From assembly GCA_035946575.1 (NCBI GenBank), contig DASYZG010000072.1, positions 74,042-138,041 on the forward strand: a stretch of 64,000 bases of DNA, written 5' to 3'. A program made the position numbers and the translations under genes. A model generated the notes under the pieces. The model was given only the letters and a program-made list of their open reading frames with translations, was not told the origin of the DNA and searched no databases. This document shows, piece after piece, positions 36,699-45,888 of this stretch. Position 1 is the first letter of the stretch. Each line of letters opens with the position of its first letter. Source of the stretch: Gp13-AA77 sp035946575. GTDB lineage: Bacteria; Acidobacteriota; Terriglobia; UBA7540.

Positions 36699-37065
36699 AT
36701 CCCCCTCCAGCGTGAAATGTCGTCCCGACCTTTCCAGGTCGAGTATTTCGGGCGAGCGATAACGTACATCGGAAAGGAGCCAGGTGTGAAGATAACTTTG
36801 TAGTCACCTTAATGCGTCTGCATGAGTCCCGAATGCGCCTCGGGGGCGGCGAGGTGTCTTCGGGCCGGTGTGGTGGAGGGTTGGTGCGAGTCCTGCCGCT
36901 GACGCGATTCTCCTCTGCGGCGGGCAAGCAGGGGCAAATCGCGAAAACCCTGCGCCTCGCACCGGCCGTCGATTATACGAACATTCGATGCGAATGGCGG
37001 AGATTCTGGCGTCGCGAGGGATCGTTGTCGCGTGCTCGTCGCCGTGGTTCGGTCAGCTGATCGTC
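36699..37065. other. Spacer between DUF4440 lipoprotein and patatin genes
   Basis: No gene. Both neighbours are on the minus strand. A minus-strand TATAAT (36977 to 36972) may be a -10 element for the lipoprotein gene about 275 bp away, but no matching -35 is seen. Confidence 0.3.
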
Positions 37066-38274
37066 TCAGTTGCGCGAGGAATAGATAAAGTCCTCAATCT
37101 CGTCGATCCGCTGGTCGGCGTCATGGTAACCGATGTCGATCAGGGCGTTCGTGTATTCCGGTGTGAACAGCAGATAGCTCATCAGGGCGGAGCAGGAATC
37201 GGCGTCGCGGCCCAGGCTGTTCACGAAATAGCTGATGAGATAGGGCATGGCCGTGCGATGCTCAGCGGCCACGTCGGACAGGTCTACCGAGGGCGCGATG
37301 TAAAACGTTCTCAAGGGCCGCATTTTTTGGGAGCCGTTGCCGGATTTGCGGAGCTGCCCGGTTTCCAGAAGTTCATTCAATCGTTCCAGGTGCTCGATGT
37401 CCGTGGCCAGGTGGTCGAGGAACATCACGTTGCAGAGAAGCCCCGCAACTTCCGCGAGAGAAGGGGGCTTGCCATTATCCGATTCCTCCCTGTCCCGCCG
37501 GTTCTCGCAGCGTACGCCGATGGCGAACACGCGCCCGGCTCCCAGGCGGATCAGCGGGCTCAGGGGCTGGGAGAGCCGCATGCAGCCATCGCCGAAGAAG
37601 GCGGTGCCGAGGGCGGTCTTGAGCTGCACCGGTGGAAAGACCAGGGGAATCGCGGCTGAGGCGCACACGTGGTCGACGGTGATCTTGGTGGCCAGCGTCA
37701 CGCGGCGGCTGCGCTGCCACATCGGATGTCCCTTGGCGCCCTGGATGAAGAGATAGCTTTTTCCCGAGCCGTAATTGGTGGCAGAGATCGCGAGGGCATA
37801 GAGATGGCCCTGCCGGATATTTTCCTGAATCCGGCCGCAGTCGAGATGCTCGCCGAGGTAGCGTCGCAATGGCGTGGCGTCGAGGAGCGAGCGCGCATTA
37901 CCTCCTCCGAGAAAACCTCCGAAGGAGAGGTCGAGTATCCAGGTCAGGGAGTTGCGGGTCTGCGCCGCCAGGTCGCAGCGAAAGACGTCCGCCGGCTTGA
38001 TGTCGGACCAAAGTTGGGCCAGGACCCTGGTGGCCACGCCAAAATCGTCACTGCCCACGGCTACGGCCGTGCCATTGACCGCGCCCGCCGAAGCGCCACC
38101 GACAATGGGAAAAGGATTGCCGTGCGTCTGAATCCGTTTAATCTCGCCGATGCGTTTCAGGACTCCAGCCTGATACGCACCCCGGGCGCCCCCGCCCGTC
38201 ATGGCTAAACCGAGCGCGTTCTCCAACTTGCCCCCCATGGCCCGCCCGCATCCGGCACGATCCAGGCGCGCCAT
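37066..38274 (-). CDS. Patatin-like phospholipase
   Basis: A 402-residue patatin-family acyl hydrolase. The oxyanion motif GGGARGAYQ, the nucleophile elbow GGASAGAVNG (GXSXG, catalytic Ser) and the dyad Asp in FFGDGCMR are all present, so it should be active on phospholipids or acylglycerols. A hydrophobic core (KITVDHVCASAAIPLVFPPV) precedes the Asp motif, as usual. There is no signal peptide or transport domain, so it is probably cytoplasmic or peripheral. The C-terminal third (about 270-402) is less conserved and helical. The start is uncertain: ATG 38274 has GGAGAGG, while ATG 38238 (MGGKLENALGLAMTGGG) is closer to the family's N-terminus. Confidence 0.9.
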   Translation of the reverse strand: MARLDRAGCGRAMGGKLENALGLAMTGGGARGAYQAGVLKRIGEIKRIQTHGNPFPIVGGASAGAVNGTAVAVGSDDFGVATRVLAQLWSDIKPADVFRCDLAAQTRNSLTWILDLSFGGFLGGGNARSLLDATPLRRYLGEHLDCGRIQENIRQGHLYALAISATNYGSGKSYLFIQGAKGHPMWQRSRRVTLATKITVDHVCASAAIPLVFPPVQLKTALGTAFFGDGCMRLSQPLSPLIRLGAGRVFAIGVRCENRRDREESDNGKPPSLAEVAGLLCNVMFLDHLATDIEHLERLNELLETGQLRKSGNGSQKMRPLRTFYIAPSVDLSDVAAEHRTAMPYLISYFVNSLGRDADSCSALMSYLLFTPEYTNALIDIGYHDADQRIDEIEDFIYSSRN

Positions 38275-38349
38275 TCCTCTCCATGTCTCTAACCGCAGCT
38301 TAACCCAGAAACGGCCCGCTGGGAACGCCCGGCCGCGGCCAGAGGTCGA

Positions 38350-39876
38350 TCAACTGTTCGGCACCTTCTGCGCTGCCATTACAAAACACCATTCGAACGC
38401 CAGCAAACCCGCGAGCGCCAGCAGGCCGGCAAGCGCGGGCACCATGAACGTCCAGGCTCCCAGAACGAGCAGCAATCCCGGCGAGAGAACGCCGATCAGG
38501 ATGACTCCCAGCCAGAAGAGCACGCGATACGGGCCGCGCGTGATCAGGCGCGCCGCATAGCGCGAGTTGATGGTTCCGTGCGGCACCAGCACCTCTTCGA
38601 TCACGATGAGCAGGTGCAAGGCCAGGCAAACCAGCAGGGCCCAGGCGGCGAGTGCGCGCGTCCGCTCCGTGCCGCCCCCGGCACCCGGCAGGCAGGCGAG
38701 AACCGCGGCACCTGCCATGACGGCCTGCACGATCAGATGCAGCCCGAGCAGCGGCGTTTGCCACAGATCGCGGCCCTTGCACTGCGCAAAAAGAAAGGCG
38801 GTGTAGAGAGCAGCCAGCAGTCCCAGCACCAGACTGGTCCAGAGCAGCAGGGTGGCGGCCGCCGACCAGTCCGCAAGGCGCGCCAGCAGGAACAATCCGG
38901 CGAGCCCGCTGTACGCCATGAGAATGATCCCGCCGCGCGCCAGCCACGACCGTCGCTGCGGAGTGAGCAGAACGCGGTAGAAGCGCTCGGGGCGCGTCAG
39001 GTCGGCGACTAACATGAAGGTGGTGGCGGCCGTAAAGACCAGAGCCACCACCGCCATGATTTCCTCACGGATGCGGCTGAACGGTATCCAGGCGAGCGCC
39101 ACGGCAACGGCGGGCAGCAGGAGCGGAGCGGAGCCGATGGATTTCAGCCAAAGATACGCCGGCACCTGCCAGCCCCAGGGCCGCTCGTGCCCAACGTCGT
39201 AGGCGGCGAGCACGTCCGGCTGCGCGAAAGGGCTGTCCGCCGGGTAAGCAGCGCCGCCGCCATGGAGCTTTTCGTTGCGCTCGGACCACAGGTAGAAGGC
39301 TTCGTGACGCGCCGCGGTGGGAACGAGCGCGCCCGGCTCGCCGTCGACGTAGTACAGCTTGGGCTCGGTTCCCGCCTCCGGCCTGCGCACTGCGACGTCG
39401 TGCTCGCGGACCAGTTGCGCGATCGGACTCCCGGGCCGGTCGAGGTCTCCGGCGACGATGGCCTGCTCAGGGCAGACGATCACGCAGGCAGGCTGGAGGC
39501 CCACCTCGACGCGATGCGCGCAGTAGTTGCACTTGGCGGCGGTGTGGCTGGCGGGATCGATATAGATTGCGTCGTAGGGACACGCCTGCATGCAGGCTTT
39601 ACAGCCGATGCAGCGCCCGGAGTCGAAATCCACGATGCCGTCGGGACGCTGAAACATGGCCGTGACCGGGCAGATCTCGACGCAGGGAGGCTCGGCGCAG
39701 TGATTGCAGCGCGTCACCTGGAAATGGCGCCGGACCTGCGGAAACCGGCCCTTTTCCACGTACTTCACCCAGGTCCGATTGACGCCCAGCGGGACGTGAT
39801 TCTCCGTCTTGCAGGCGACGGAGCAGGCGTGGCATCCGATGCACTTGCGATTGTCAATGACGAACCCGTAGTTCAT
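38350..39876 (-). CDS. Fused ferredoxin (PsrB/NrfC-like) and NrfD/PsrC-like membrane subunit
   Basis: A 508-residue fusion. Residues 1-190 form a four-cluster ferredoxin with 16 Cys in four groups: CIGCHACSVACK, CNHCAEPPCVEICP, CIGCKACMQACP and CNYC with CVIVCP. After a linker (about 190-260), the rest is a polytopic NrfD/PsrC domain of about nine hydrophobic segments that would exchange electrons with quinone. The ATG at 39876 (MNYGFVIDNRK) matches family starts better than GTG 39900. These two subunits are normally separate proteins, so the fusion fixes their stoichiometry. With the molybdoenzyme at 31721 it could form a complex iron-sulfur molybdoenzyme, though five kilobases of other genes separate them. 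Confidence 0.88.
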   Translation of the reverse strand: MNYGFVIDNRKCIGCHACSVACKTENHVPLGVNRTWVKYVEKGRFPQVRRHFQVTRCNHCAEPPCVEICPVTAMFQRPDGIVDFDSGRCIGCKACMQACPYDAIYIDPASHTAAKCNYCAHRVEVGLQPACVIVCPEQAIVAGDLDRPGSPIAQLVREHDVAVRRPEAGTEPKLYYVDGEPGALVPTAARHEAFYLWSERNEKLHGGGAAYPADSPFAQPDVLAAYDVGHERPWGWQVPAYLWLKSIGSAPLLLPAVAVALAWIPFSRIREEIMAVVALVFTAATTFMLVADLTRPERFYRVLLTPQRRSWLARGGIILMAYSGLAGLFLLARLADWSAAATLLLWTSLVLGLLAALYTAFLFAQCKGRDLWQTPLLGLHLIVQAVMAGAAVLACLPGAGGGTERTRALAAWALLVCLALHLLIVIEEVLVPHGTINSRYAARLITRGPYRVLFWLGVILIGVLSPGLLLVLGAWTFMVPALAGLLALAGLLAFEWCFVMAAQKVPNS

Positions 39877-40173
39877 GCGGGGCGCCGGCCGCTGGAGCAC
39901 ACGGTGGATTCTGCGAGCTTGATCATGCGGTTATTGCCGGTCCGCCCGAGGCTCGATTCGCGAATCGAGTGGCTGAGCGGCGAATCAGGTTAGCATCAAT
40001 TCGGACGGTGTGTCAGCTTTTCTCGTGCGACAGTAGCGGCGTGCGGCCAGATCCAGGGACGCTGAGCCCGGGAAATGGCATCGAAATCGCCCGCCACGCT
40101 TTCGGCCGTTCTCGGCAGTCCACAGTTAACCCTTTCCCTTAGGCCACGTATTCAGTTGCAGGGGGAAATTACG
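39877..40173. other. Divergent spacer
   Basis: Non-coding as far as I can see. An inverted element GATTCGCGAATC lies at about 39955-39966 and could be an operator. The region must hold the promoters of the fused ferredoxin gene (left) and the small exported protein (right). Confidence 0.3.
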
Positions 40174-40560
40174 ATGCAACGATTGGGACCACGGATCGCG
40201 GGGGCACTGTTGGGCTTATTACTGGCGCTGTCGGCGGCTTCGGCCCGCGCGGTTGATGTCACGGGACACTGGCGTGTGACCATTACCACGCCCGACGGCA
40301 GTATCACCGGCGAGGCAGCCTTCCAGCAGCGTGGCCATTCGGTGACGGGGTGGCTCGGCCCGAGCGCAGCCGATCCCATTCCCATCACCCTGGTTCTCAA
40401 GGGAAACAAGCTCACCATCAAGACGCACCCTCAGCCCGGGCGGACGGTAGCTTTCGACACGTGCCAGGTCACGGTGAATGGAGACAAGATGACCGGCACG
40501 ATCGACGCCGGCAAGGGAACCATCGAGCTGGTGAAAAGCAAGCCTGCGGACCGGCGGTAG
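40174..40560 (+). CDS. Small exported protein, function unknown
   Basis: A 128-residue protein. The ATG at 40174 has AGGGGG about 9 bp upstream, and the signal peptide starts there (MQRLGPRIAGALLGLLLALS, cleavage after SARA). The mature protein is a short beta-rich domain (VDVTGHWRVTITTPDGSITG, IPITLVLKGNKLTIKTHP, DKMTGTIDAGKGTIELVK), which may be lipocalin-like or a small extracellular beta-barrel. I do not recognise a family with confidence. The upstream frame (40075) is open but has no ribosome site. Confidence 0.7.
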   Translation: MQRLGPRIAGALLGLLLALSAASARAVDVTGHWRVTITTPDGSITGEAAFQQRGHSVTGWLGPSAADPIPITLVLKGNKLTIKTHPQPGRTVAFDTCQVTVNGDKMTGTIDAGKGTIELVKSKPADRR

Positions 40561-40822
40561 CGAGAGCAGGTTGCCGGCCCCTTCAACTACAGCTTTTCTT
40601 CCTCCCAAGCTGGAAATTCTACCCGCCAAAGCCGCAGCGGAAACCCAAGGATCACGGCAACACTCAATGCAGCAATGGCTTAGGAAATCTTCGCGAGTGG
40701 TACTGAGCTTGCCCACAACCGGAGTTACGGCCGGCAGAACGTCCGCACGGGGCGCGAGCCTCGTGGCCCGCGGAATCCAGCAGTTCAGGTAAAAGGCGCG
40801 ATTCGCGACAGGAGAACAGCCC

Positions 40823-41818
40823 ATGTACGACCAGAACGACGAGCGGTTCGACGAAAGCAGCGTGCTGCAGCCCGAGAGTTCACCGGCTCCGGCGCCGCGG
40901 GGCCCAAACAGCGCACTGATCGCCGTCATTGCGCTGCTCGCCTGCGCGGTGATTGTGAGCCTGGCCTACACGTTCAGCGAGCGCAAGCAGGCGAGAAACC
41001 TGGCGGCGAAGCAAGATCAGACGATGAACGAACTGCAGCAAACCCTGGACGCCATGTCGGCCCTGAGGGCAAAGGTTGACGCCATCGCCGCGCGGCCCGC
41101 GCCGCCGCAGGCGCCGGCTGAGCTGGCTGATACCCAGTCAGCAGGCCTGCAGAATGCTCCAGCCGCCCGAACCCGGCCCACCCGCAAAACCCACGTCCGG
41201 CGCAGGCCGCGAGTGGTGGAAGACCCGCGCTGGGCCAAAATGCAGAAAGAACTCACCGACCAGCAACAGCAACTGACGTCCACGCAACAGGACTTGCAGA
41301 ACACGCGCCAGGAGCTCAGCGACAACCTGCAATCCACGCGCGATGACCTGAATGGGTCGATCGCCAAGACGCACGACGAACTCGTTGCCCTCGAGAAGAA
41401 GGGTGAGCGTGACTACCACGAATTCGACTTGACCAAATCCAAGACGTTCCAGCACGTCGGTCCGGTCGGCATGGAGCTGCGGAAGACAAATACCAAGCAC
41501 GACTTCTACGACGTGACCCTGTTGGTGGACGACTACAAGCTGGACAAGAAACACGTGAACCTGTACGAGCCGGTGCTGATCTACCCCGAGGACAGCCGCC
41601 AGCCGCTGGAGCTTGTCGTCAATCACATCTCCAGGAGCAGCGTTCACGGTTACGTGAGCGCTCCGAAGTATCCCGAGGCCGCCCAGAACACCGGCGCCGG
41701 AACGCCTGCCGCGGCGGAGCCCGCCTCCGGCGCGCCGCTGACTCAAAATAGCGGATCGCCGTCTACCCCGGCTCCGAGCCCTGCCAATACCGGGTCGGCT
41801 CAGCCCGAGCAGAAATAA
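40823..41818 (+). CDS. Single-pass membrane protein with coiled coil, function unknown
   Basis: A 331-residue protein with AGGAG before the ATG. An acidic N-terminus (about 1-30) precedes one TM helix (ALIAVIALLACAVIVSLAYT, about 31-50). A long Gln/Leu-rich coiled coil follows (about 55-90 and 135-195: MQKELTDQQQQLTSTQQDLQ, NTRQELSDNLQSTRDDLNGS), with a basic Arg/Pro linker between its halves. A globular domain (KTFQHVGPVGMELRKTNTKH, YDVTLLVDDYKLDKKHVNLY) and an Ala/Pro/Ser-rich tail end it. The plan suggests a protein anchored in the inner membrane with a periplasmic coiled coil. No named family. Confidence 0.75.
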   Translation: MYDQNDERFDESSVLQPESSPAPAPRGPNSALIAVIALLACAVIVSLAYTFSERKQARNLAAKQDQTMNELQQTLDAMSALRAKVDAIAARPAPPQAPAELADTQSAGLQNAPAARTRPTRKTHVRRRPRVVEDPRWAKMQKELTDQQQQLTSTQQDLQNTRQELSDNLQSTRDDLNGSIAKTHDELVALEKKGERDYHEFDLTKSKTFQHVGPVGMELRKTNTKHDFYDVTLLVDDYKLDKKHVNLYEPVLIYPEDSRQPLELVVNHISRSSVHGYVSAPKYPEAAQNTGAGTPAAAEPASGAPLTQNSGSPSTPAPSPANTGSAQPEQK

Positions 41819-41960
41819 GCCTGCTGTCTCTCTCTTTGCCACCGCGGTCCGCTTTCCGCTGGACCAGCCTGCACGCCCCAGTTAACCAGTCTCCCTCGGA
41901 AACGTATCTATCGCTGGTGACGCCCCAAGGTGCCGGATTGCCGGGGTCGGAGGCTGCTCC

Positions 41961-44420
41961 ATGCGATTTCTTGCGCAGGACTTGCGATATGCGTTCCGGA
42001 TGCTGGCGAAGCGCCCCGGCGCGACGGCGGTCGTAGTGCTGTCGCTCGCGCTCGGCATCGGCGCGAACAGCGCGATTTTCAGCTTGGTCAACGCCCTGCT
42101 CTTCCGGCCGCCTGCAGTTCATGAGCCCGGCCGGCTGGCGGACATCTGGCTGCACAACAAGAAAGCCAGCGGATTCCTGGAAGGGTACTATCCCCTCAGC
42201 TTCCCGGATTACATTTACTATCGCGATCACAATTCGGTGTTCTCGGGTGTGGCGGCGCTTGCAGGAGACGGCACAACCGTGATCTGGAACCGCAACGGCC
42301 AGGGCGAAGCGTTGCAGGGCATTTTAGTCTCCGCGAATTACTTCTCAGTGGTCGGCGTGCCCCTGAAAGCCGGTCGCGGATTTCTGCCGGAAGACGACGC
42401 CGCGGCCGGACGTGCCGTGGCGCTGGTATCAGAATCCTTCGCGCGGCGCCTCGGCGGAGATCAGGAAGCGCTCGGAACAACCCTGATGCTCAATGGGCGC
42501 ACCTGCGCCATCGTCGGCGTGGTTCCCGGTTTCTTTCATAATGTCATGGCCGATATAGCGCCCGATCTCTGGATGCCCATGGGCATGCAGACGACGATCA
42601 GCCCCAGCCTCGACCTCACCAGCCGCAACGAGAACTTCCTGGAGGTTTACGGCCGCCTCCGGCCCGGCGTCACGTGGCGGCAGGCCGGGGCCAATCTACT
42701 TGTGCTCTCGAGGCAACTTGCGCAATCGTATCCGGACACCGAGAAGAACTTTGAGGCGCAAGCCTACCGGGCGGCGCTGATTCCCGGACCCTTTCGCGGA
42801 TTCCTCAGCATCATCACGGCGGCCCTGATGGCCGTCGTGGCCCTGGTTCTGCTGATCGCCTGCGCCAATGCCGCCAACCTGCTGCTCGCTCAGTCGTCGG
42901 CGCGGGCGCGGGAGATGGCAGTGCGATCGGCGCTGGGCGCGGGACGCTGGCGCCTGCTGCGGCAACCACTCACCGAAAGCGTGCTGCTCGGATGCCTCGG
43001 CGGCGCGGCCGGGTTGCTGCTTGCGGCCATCGCCGTGCCTTTGCTGCTTCGTTTGAAACCGCCCGGACTCCCCGTCGAATTTGAGGCGCCGCTCGACTGG
43101 CGCGTGCTGGGATTCACCCTGGCGGCCGGCGTGCTCGCCGGAGTCGTGTTCGGCCTGGCGCCCGCGTTACGCGCCTCGCGACTCGATGTGTCGTCGCGCT
43201 TGAAAGACGGTACTGCCGCCGCGGGTCAAGGCCGCTCGCGGCTGCGGAGCTTCCTGGTGACCGCCCAGGTCGCCGTCTGCCTGGTACTCCTGATCGGCGC
43301 CGGCCTGTGCCTTCGAAGCCTCGGGAATGCGCGCTCGATTGATCCCGGGTTTGACACCCGCAATGGGCTTGTGGCCTCGCTCGACGTTGAGACGCTGGGC
43401 TACGACAAGACGCGCGGGCCAGCGCTCTATCAAGACCTGCTCGGCCGGGTGTCGGCGCTGCCCGGCGTACGCTCCGTCAGCATGGCGGACATGATGCCGC
43501 TCGGGACCGCAGAAAGCGTCGAGGGCGTGGTCGCTGAAGGCTCAAAGACCGGCGACGTGCACGGAGGCCGTACAGAGCTGACGGCAGGCAGCCTCATTGT
43601 TGCGCCCGGGTACTTCCGGACTATGGGAATCCCGTTGCTTGAGGGGCGCGACTTCAGCGCTGCCGACAACGCGCGCGCGCCCAAGGTCGTGATCATCAAC
43701 GACACGATGGCGCGGCGTGCCTGGCCGGGGCGGAATCCCGTTGGCCGGCGAATCACCCGGGGTAGCGGCAAGGATCGCGAGACGCTGGAAGTGCTTGGGG
43801 TCGTAAAGACCGGGAAATACCGTACCCTCGGCGAAGATCCGCGACCGTTCATGTATCATCCATACGCGCAGAACTACGCGCCGCTCATGCACCTGATCGT
43901 GCGCACGGCAGGCGACAACGCGTCCGTACTCGACGGCATGCGGCGCGTGGTGCAGGCACTCGATCCCCACCTCGCGCTCTACGACGTGGAGACGCTACAG
44001 CAACTCATGCTCCTGCCGCTCTTCCCCGCTCGTGCCGCGGGCCTGCTGTTCGGCGTGTTGGGAACGATCGCGCTGCTGCTGGCGATGGGCGGACTCTACG
44101 GCGTGATATCGTACCTGGTCGCGCTGCGCACACACGAGGTCGGCATCCGGATGGCGCTGGGCGCGCGAGCCGGCGACGTCATGAGGCTGGTGGTCGGAAA
44201 CGGGATGCGGCTGGCCCTGGCCGGCGTGGCCGTTGGCCTCGCGGGCGCTTTCGCCCTCACCCGACTGCTCTCCAGCCTGCTTTACGGAATCGGCCCTGCG
44301 GATCTCGCCACCTTCGCGGCGATCGCGCTGGCGCTGTCGGGTGTCGCCTTTCTCGCGAGCTACATTCCGGCGCGGCGCGCCACCAAGGTTGATCCCATGG
44401 TGGCGCTGCGCCACGAGTGA
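41961..44420 (+). CDS. Acidobacterial duplicated orphan permease (ADOP; MacB/FtsX-type)
   Basis: An 819-residue membrane protein; the ATG has GGAGG upstream. It is a duplicated FtsX-like permease: TM1 (TAVVVLSLALGIGANSAIFS, about 21-40), MacB-type periplasmic core about 45-280, FtsX module about 285-400 (SSARAREMAVRSALGAGRWR), a second TM near 425-445, second core about 450-690, and a final three-helix FtsX module about 695-810 (THEVGIRMALGARAGDVMRL). No ABC ATPase gene is nearby, matching the orphan nature of this family, which is greatly expanded in Acidobacteria. The PadR-type regulator often found beside such genes is missing. The substrate is unknown; macrolide or lipoprotein export is known only for MacB itself. 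Confidence 0.92.
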   Translation: MRFLAQDLRYAFRMLAKRPGATAVVVLSLALGIGANSAIFSLVNALLFRPPAVHEPGRLADIWLHNKKASGFLEGYYPLSFPDYIYYRDHNSVFSGVAALAGDGTTVIWNRNGQGEALQGILVSANYFSVVGVPLKAGRGFLPEDDAAAGRAVALVSESFARRLGGDQEALGTTLMLNGRTCAIVGVVPGFFHNVMADIAPDLWMPMGMQTTISPSLDLTSRNENFLEVYGRLRPGVTWRQAGANLLVLSRQLAQSYPDTEKNFEAQAYRAALIPGPFRGFLSIITAALMAVVALVLLIACANAANLLLAQSSARAREMAVRSALGAGRWRLLRQPLTESVLLGCLGGAAGLLLAAIAVPLLLRLKPPGLPVEFEAPLDWRVLGFTLAAGVLAGVVFGLAPALRASRLDVSSRLKDGTAAAGQGRSRLRSFLVTAQVAVCLVLLIGAGLCLRSLGNARSIDPGFDTRNGLVASLDVETLGYDKTRGPALYQDLLGRVSALPGVRSVSMADMMPLGTAESVEGVVAEGSKTGDVHGGRTELTAGSLIVAPGYFRTMGIPLLEGRDFSAADNARAPKVVIINDTMARRAWPGRNPVGRRITRGSGKDRETLEVLGVVKTGKYRTLGEDPRPFMYHPYAQNYAPLMHLIVRTAGDNASVLDGMRRVVQALDPHLALYDVETLQQLMLLPLFPARAAGLLFGVLGTIALLLAMGGLYGVISYLVALRTHEVGIRMALGARAGDVMRLVVGNGMRLALAGVAVGLAGAFALTRLLSSLLYGIGPADLATFAAIALALSGVAFLASYIPARRATKVDPMVALRHE

Positions 44421-44576
44421 TTCCGCTTCGATGATCCCCGGCGGTTCCCCGCTGGCTCTCAACAGCCCGGCTGAACCCGCTTGGGGGATCCTGCCCCCTT
44501 CAGCTGCAACCATGGCGGGCAGGATCCCTGCGCTCCGAACTGGTGCGCGGGCTACGCCCCGGTCACTTGCGTGGCG

Positions 44577-45272
44577 TCAGTTCTTGCCTGTGCTGCGGAG
44601 CCTGACGCCGAACGAGAGGGCAGCCAGGCCCGATGCCAGAAGCACAAGCGTGCTCGGTTCGGGCACCGCAGGAGCGGATGGATCCTGGAGTAGCAATGAG
44701 CCGCCCGCCAGCATGAGCGCAGACCCGGGCATGCAGGTGCCGGAAGCCATAGATCTACAAACGATGTTTACACCCAACTCGCCGGTGAACATATCCGATT
44801 GAAATCCGAGGAACGATGCCAGGGCGGGGTTGAGCGTCCCGCTGACATCCATACCTTTAAAGTGGTCCTCGCCGTTGCTCCAGAAGGCCTGTTCCCCTCC
44901 CAGGAACTGCCCGGTGAACAGCGTCACCGGCGTGCACCCGCTGCCCTGTCCCTGCAGGCAGCCGGTAATCGTGATGCTGCCGGTCGCGCTGGCGCCGAAG
45001 GTGAACGGGCTGGCGGTGGTGCCTGCTCCGCCGGTACCCGGGCCGGATGTAAAAGAAATCGTCGCATTCTGGAGCGTGAAGGGATCTCCCGGCGTGGCCA
45101 CGCGTACCTGGCTTGACTGTACAGTCATGTCGCTGCCGACTCCGCCCCAACTGGCTTGGGAAGAGGTACCGCCGAAGTTGAATTTGATCGAACCTGCGAA
45201 GGCAGCCCCGGTTATGAGGAGTGTAACGACTGCCGCCGCCAAGAGAGATAGCCTGCTTGTTCTCGCGCTCAT
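44577..45272 (-). CDS. PEP-CTERM sorting-domain protein
   Basis: A 231-residue exported protein. The ATG at 45272 follows AAGGAG by 6 bp; the open frame upstream is unsupported. The signal peptide is SRLSLLAAAVVTLLITGAAF then AGS. The body is Gly/Ser/Thr-rich and beta-like (ATISFTSGPGTGGAGTTASP). The C-terminus has the full sorting signal: VPEPSTLVLLASGLAALSFG plus a basic end (VRLRSTGKN), recognised by exosortase in species with exopolysaccharide systems. The exosortase is not in the window. Two Cys-containing loops (CLQGQGSGC and CRSMASGTC) may form disulfides. The function of the mature protein is unknown. Confidence 0.88.
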   Translation of the reverse strand: MSARTSRLSLLAAAVVTLLITGAAFAGSIKFNFGGTSSQASWGGVGSDMTVQSSQVRVATPGDPFTLQNATISFTSGPGTGGAGTTASPFTFGASATGSITITGCLQGQGSGCTPVTLFTGQFLGGEQAFWSNGEDHFKGMDVSGTLNPALASFLGFQSDMFTGELGVNIVCRSMASGTCMPGSALMLAGGSLLLQDPSAPAVPEPSTLVLLASGLAALSFGVRLRSTGKN

Positions 45273-45518
45273 GAGCGCTCCTTTGTTGGAGATACCCCCT
45301 TCCCGCGGCCGAGAATATCGCGCCCCGGCGCAACGCCACTGCCCCTCCATCGGCAATCAGGTTACGAGAATGCTAAGAGCCGAAACAATCCGATCGGACA
45401 CTTAGAGGGATAGGGAATTCACTGTAGTTGCCAAGTGGCTGTGGCTGTGAGGGTTACCGAATCGGCGGGAGAAAAATCCTGGCCGGCTGAGAGAGAGTCT
45501 TGCCCCCGCCCCCGGCGT

Positions 45519-45731
45519 TCAGACCCTGCCTGGGGTTTCTTTCGCTTTGCTTTTCTCGAGCTCGAGTTCAAGTTCCTTCATCTTCTGCTGATGTTCCATC
45601 TCGCGCTGGCGGAGCTCCTGATGAATGCGCAATTCGCGCTCCCGGTACTTGAGCCAGCTTGGAATGGCCACGACCAGGATGATCATGATCCAAACGCCGT
45701 TGCGGCTGATGAGGGAAACGATGTCGTCCAT
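45519..45731 (-). CDS. Small membrane protein with cytoplasmic coiled coil
   Basis: A 70-residue protein with one TM helix (GVWIMIILVVAIPSWLKY, about 12-29), then a charged heptad-repeat coil rich in Glu, Arg and Lys (RERELRIHQELRQREMEHQQ, KMKELELELEKSKAKE). It recalls PspB or ECF-linked small membrane proteins in plan, but not in sequence. The TM-then-coil layout suggests an inner-membrane scaffold. No named family; a real gene is likely because the whole frame is clean and the amino-acid bias fits a coil. Confidence 0.6.
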   Translation of the reverse strand: MDDIVSLISRNGVWIMIILVVAIPSWLKYRERELRIHQELRQREMEHQQKMKELELELEKSKAKETPGRV

Positions 45732-45888
45732 GTCGCGCCTCTGATCTCGCTCGTCATCTGTACGCTAGCACGCGCCGGCAAGGCGATCAAGATGGGCCGG
45801 CCCCGTATCCCCCGATTCGCAGGCTTGATGGCTCTCAGCAAAACAGCGCGCCGCCGGCGTGATTGGCGCGCAGTATACTACTCTCACC

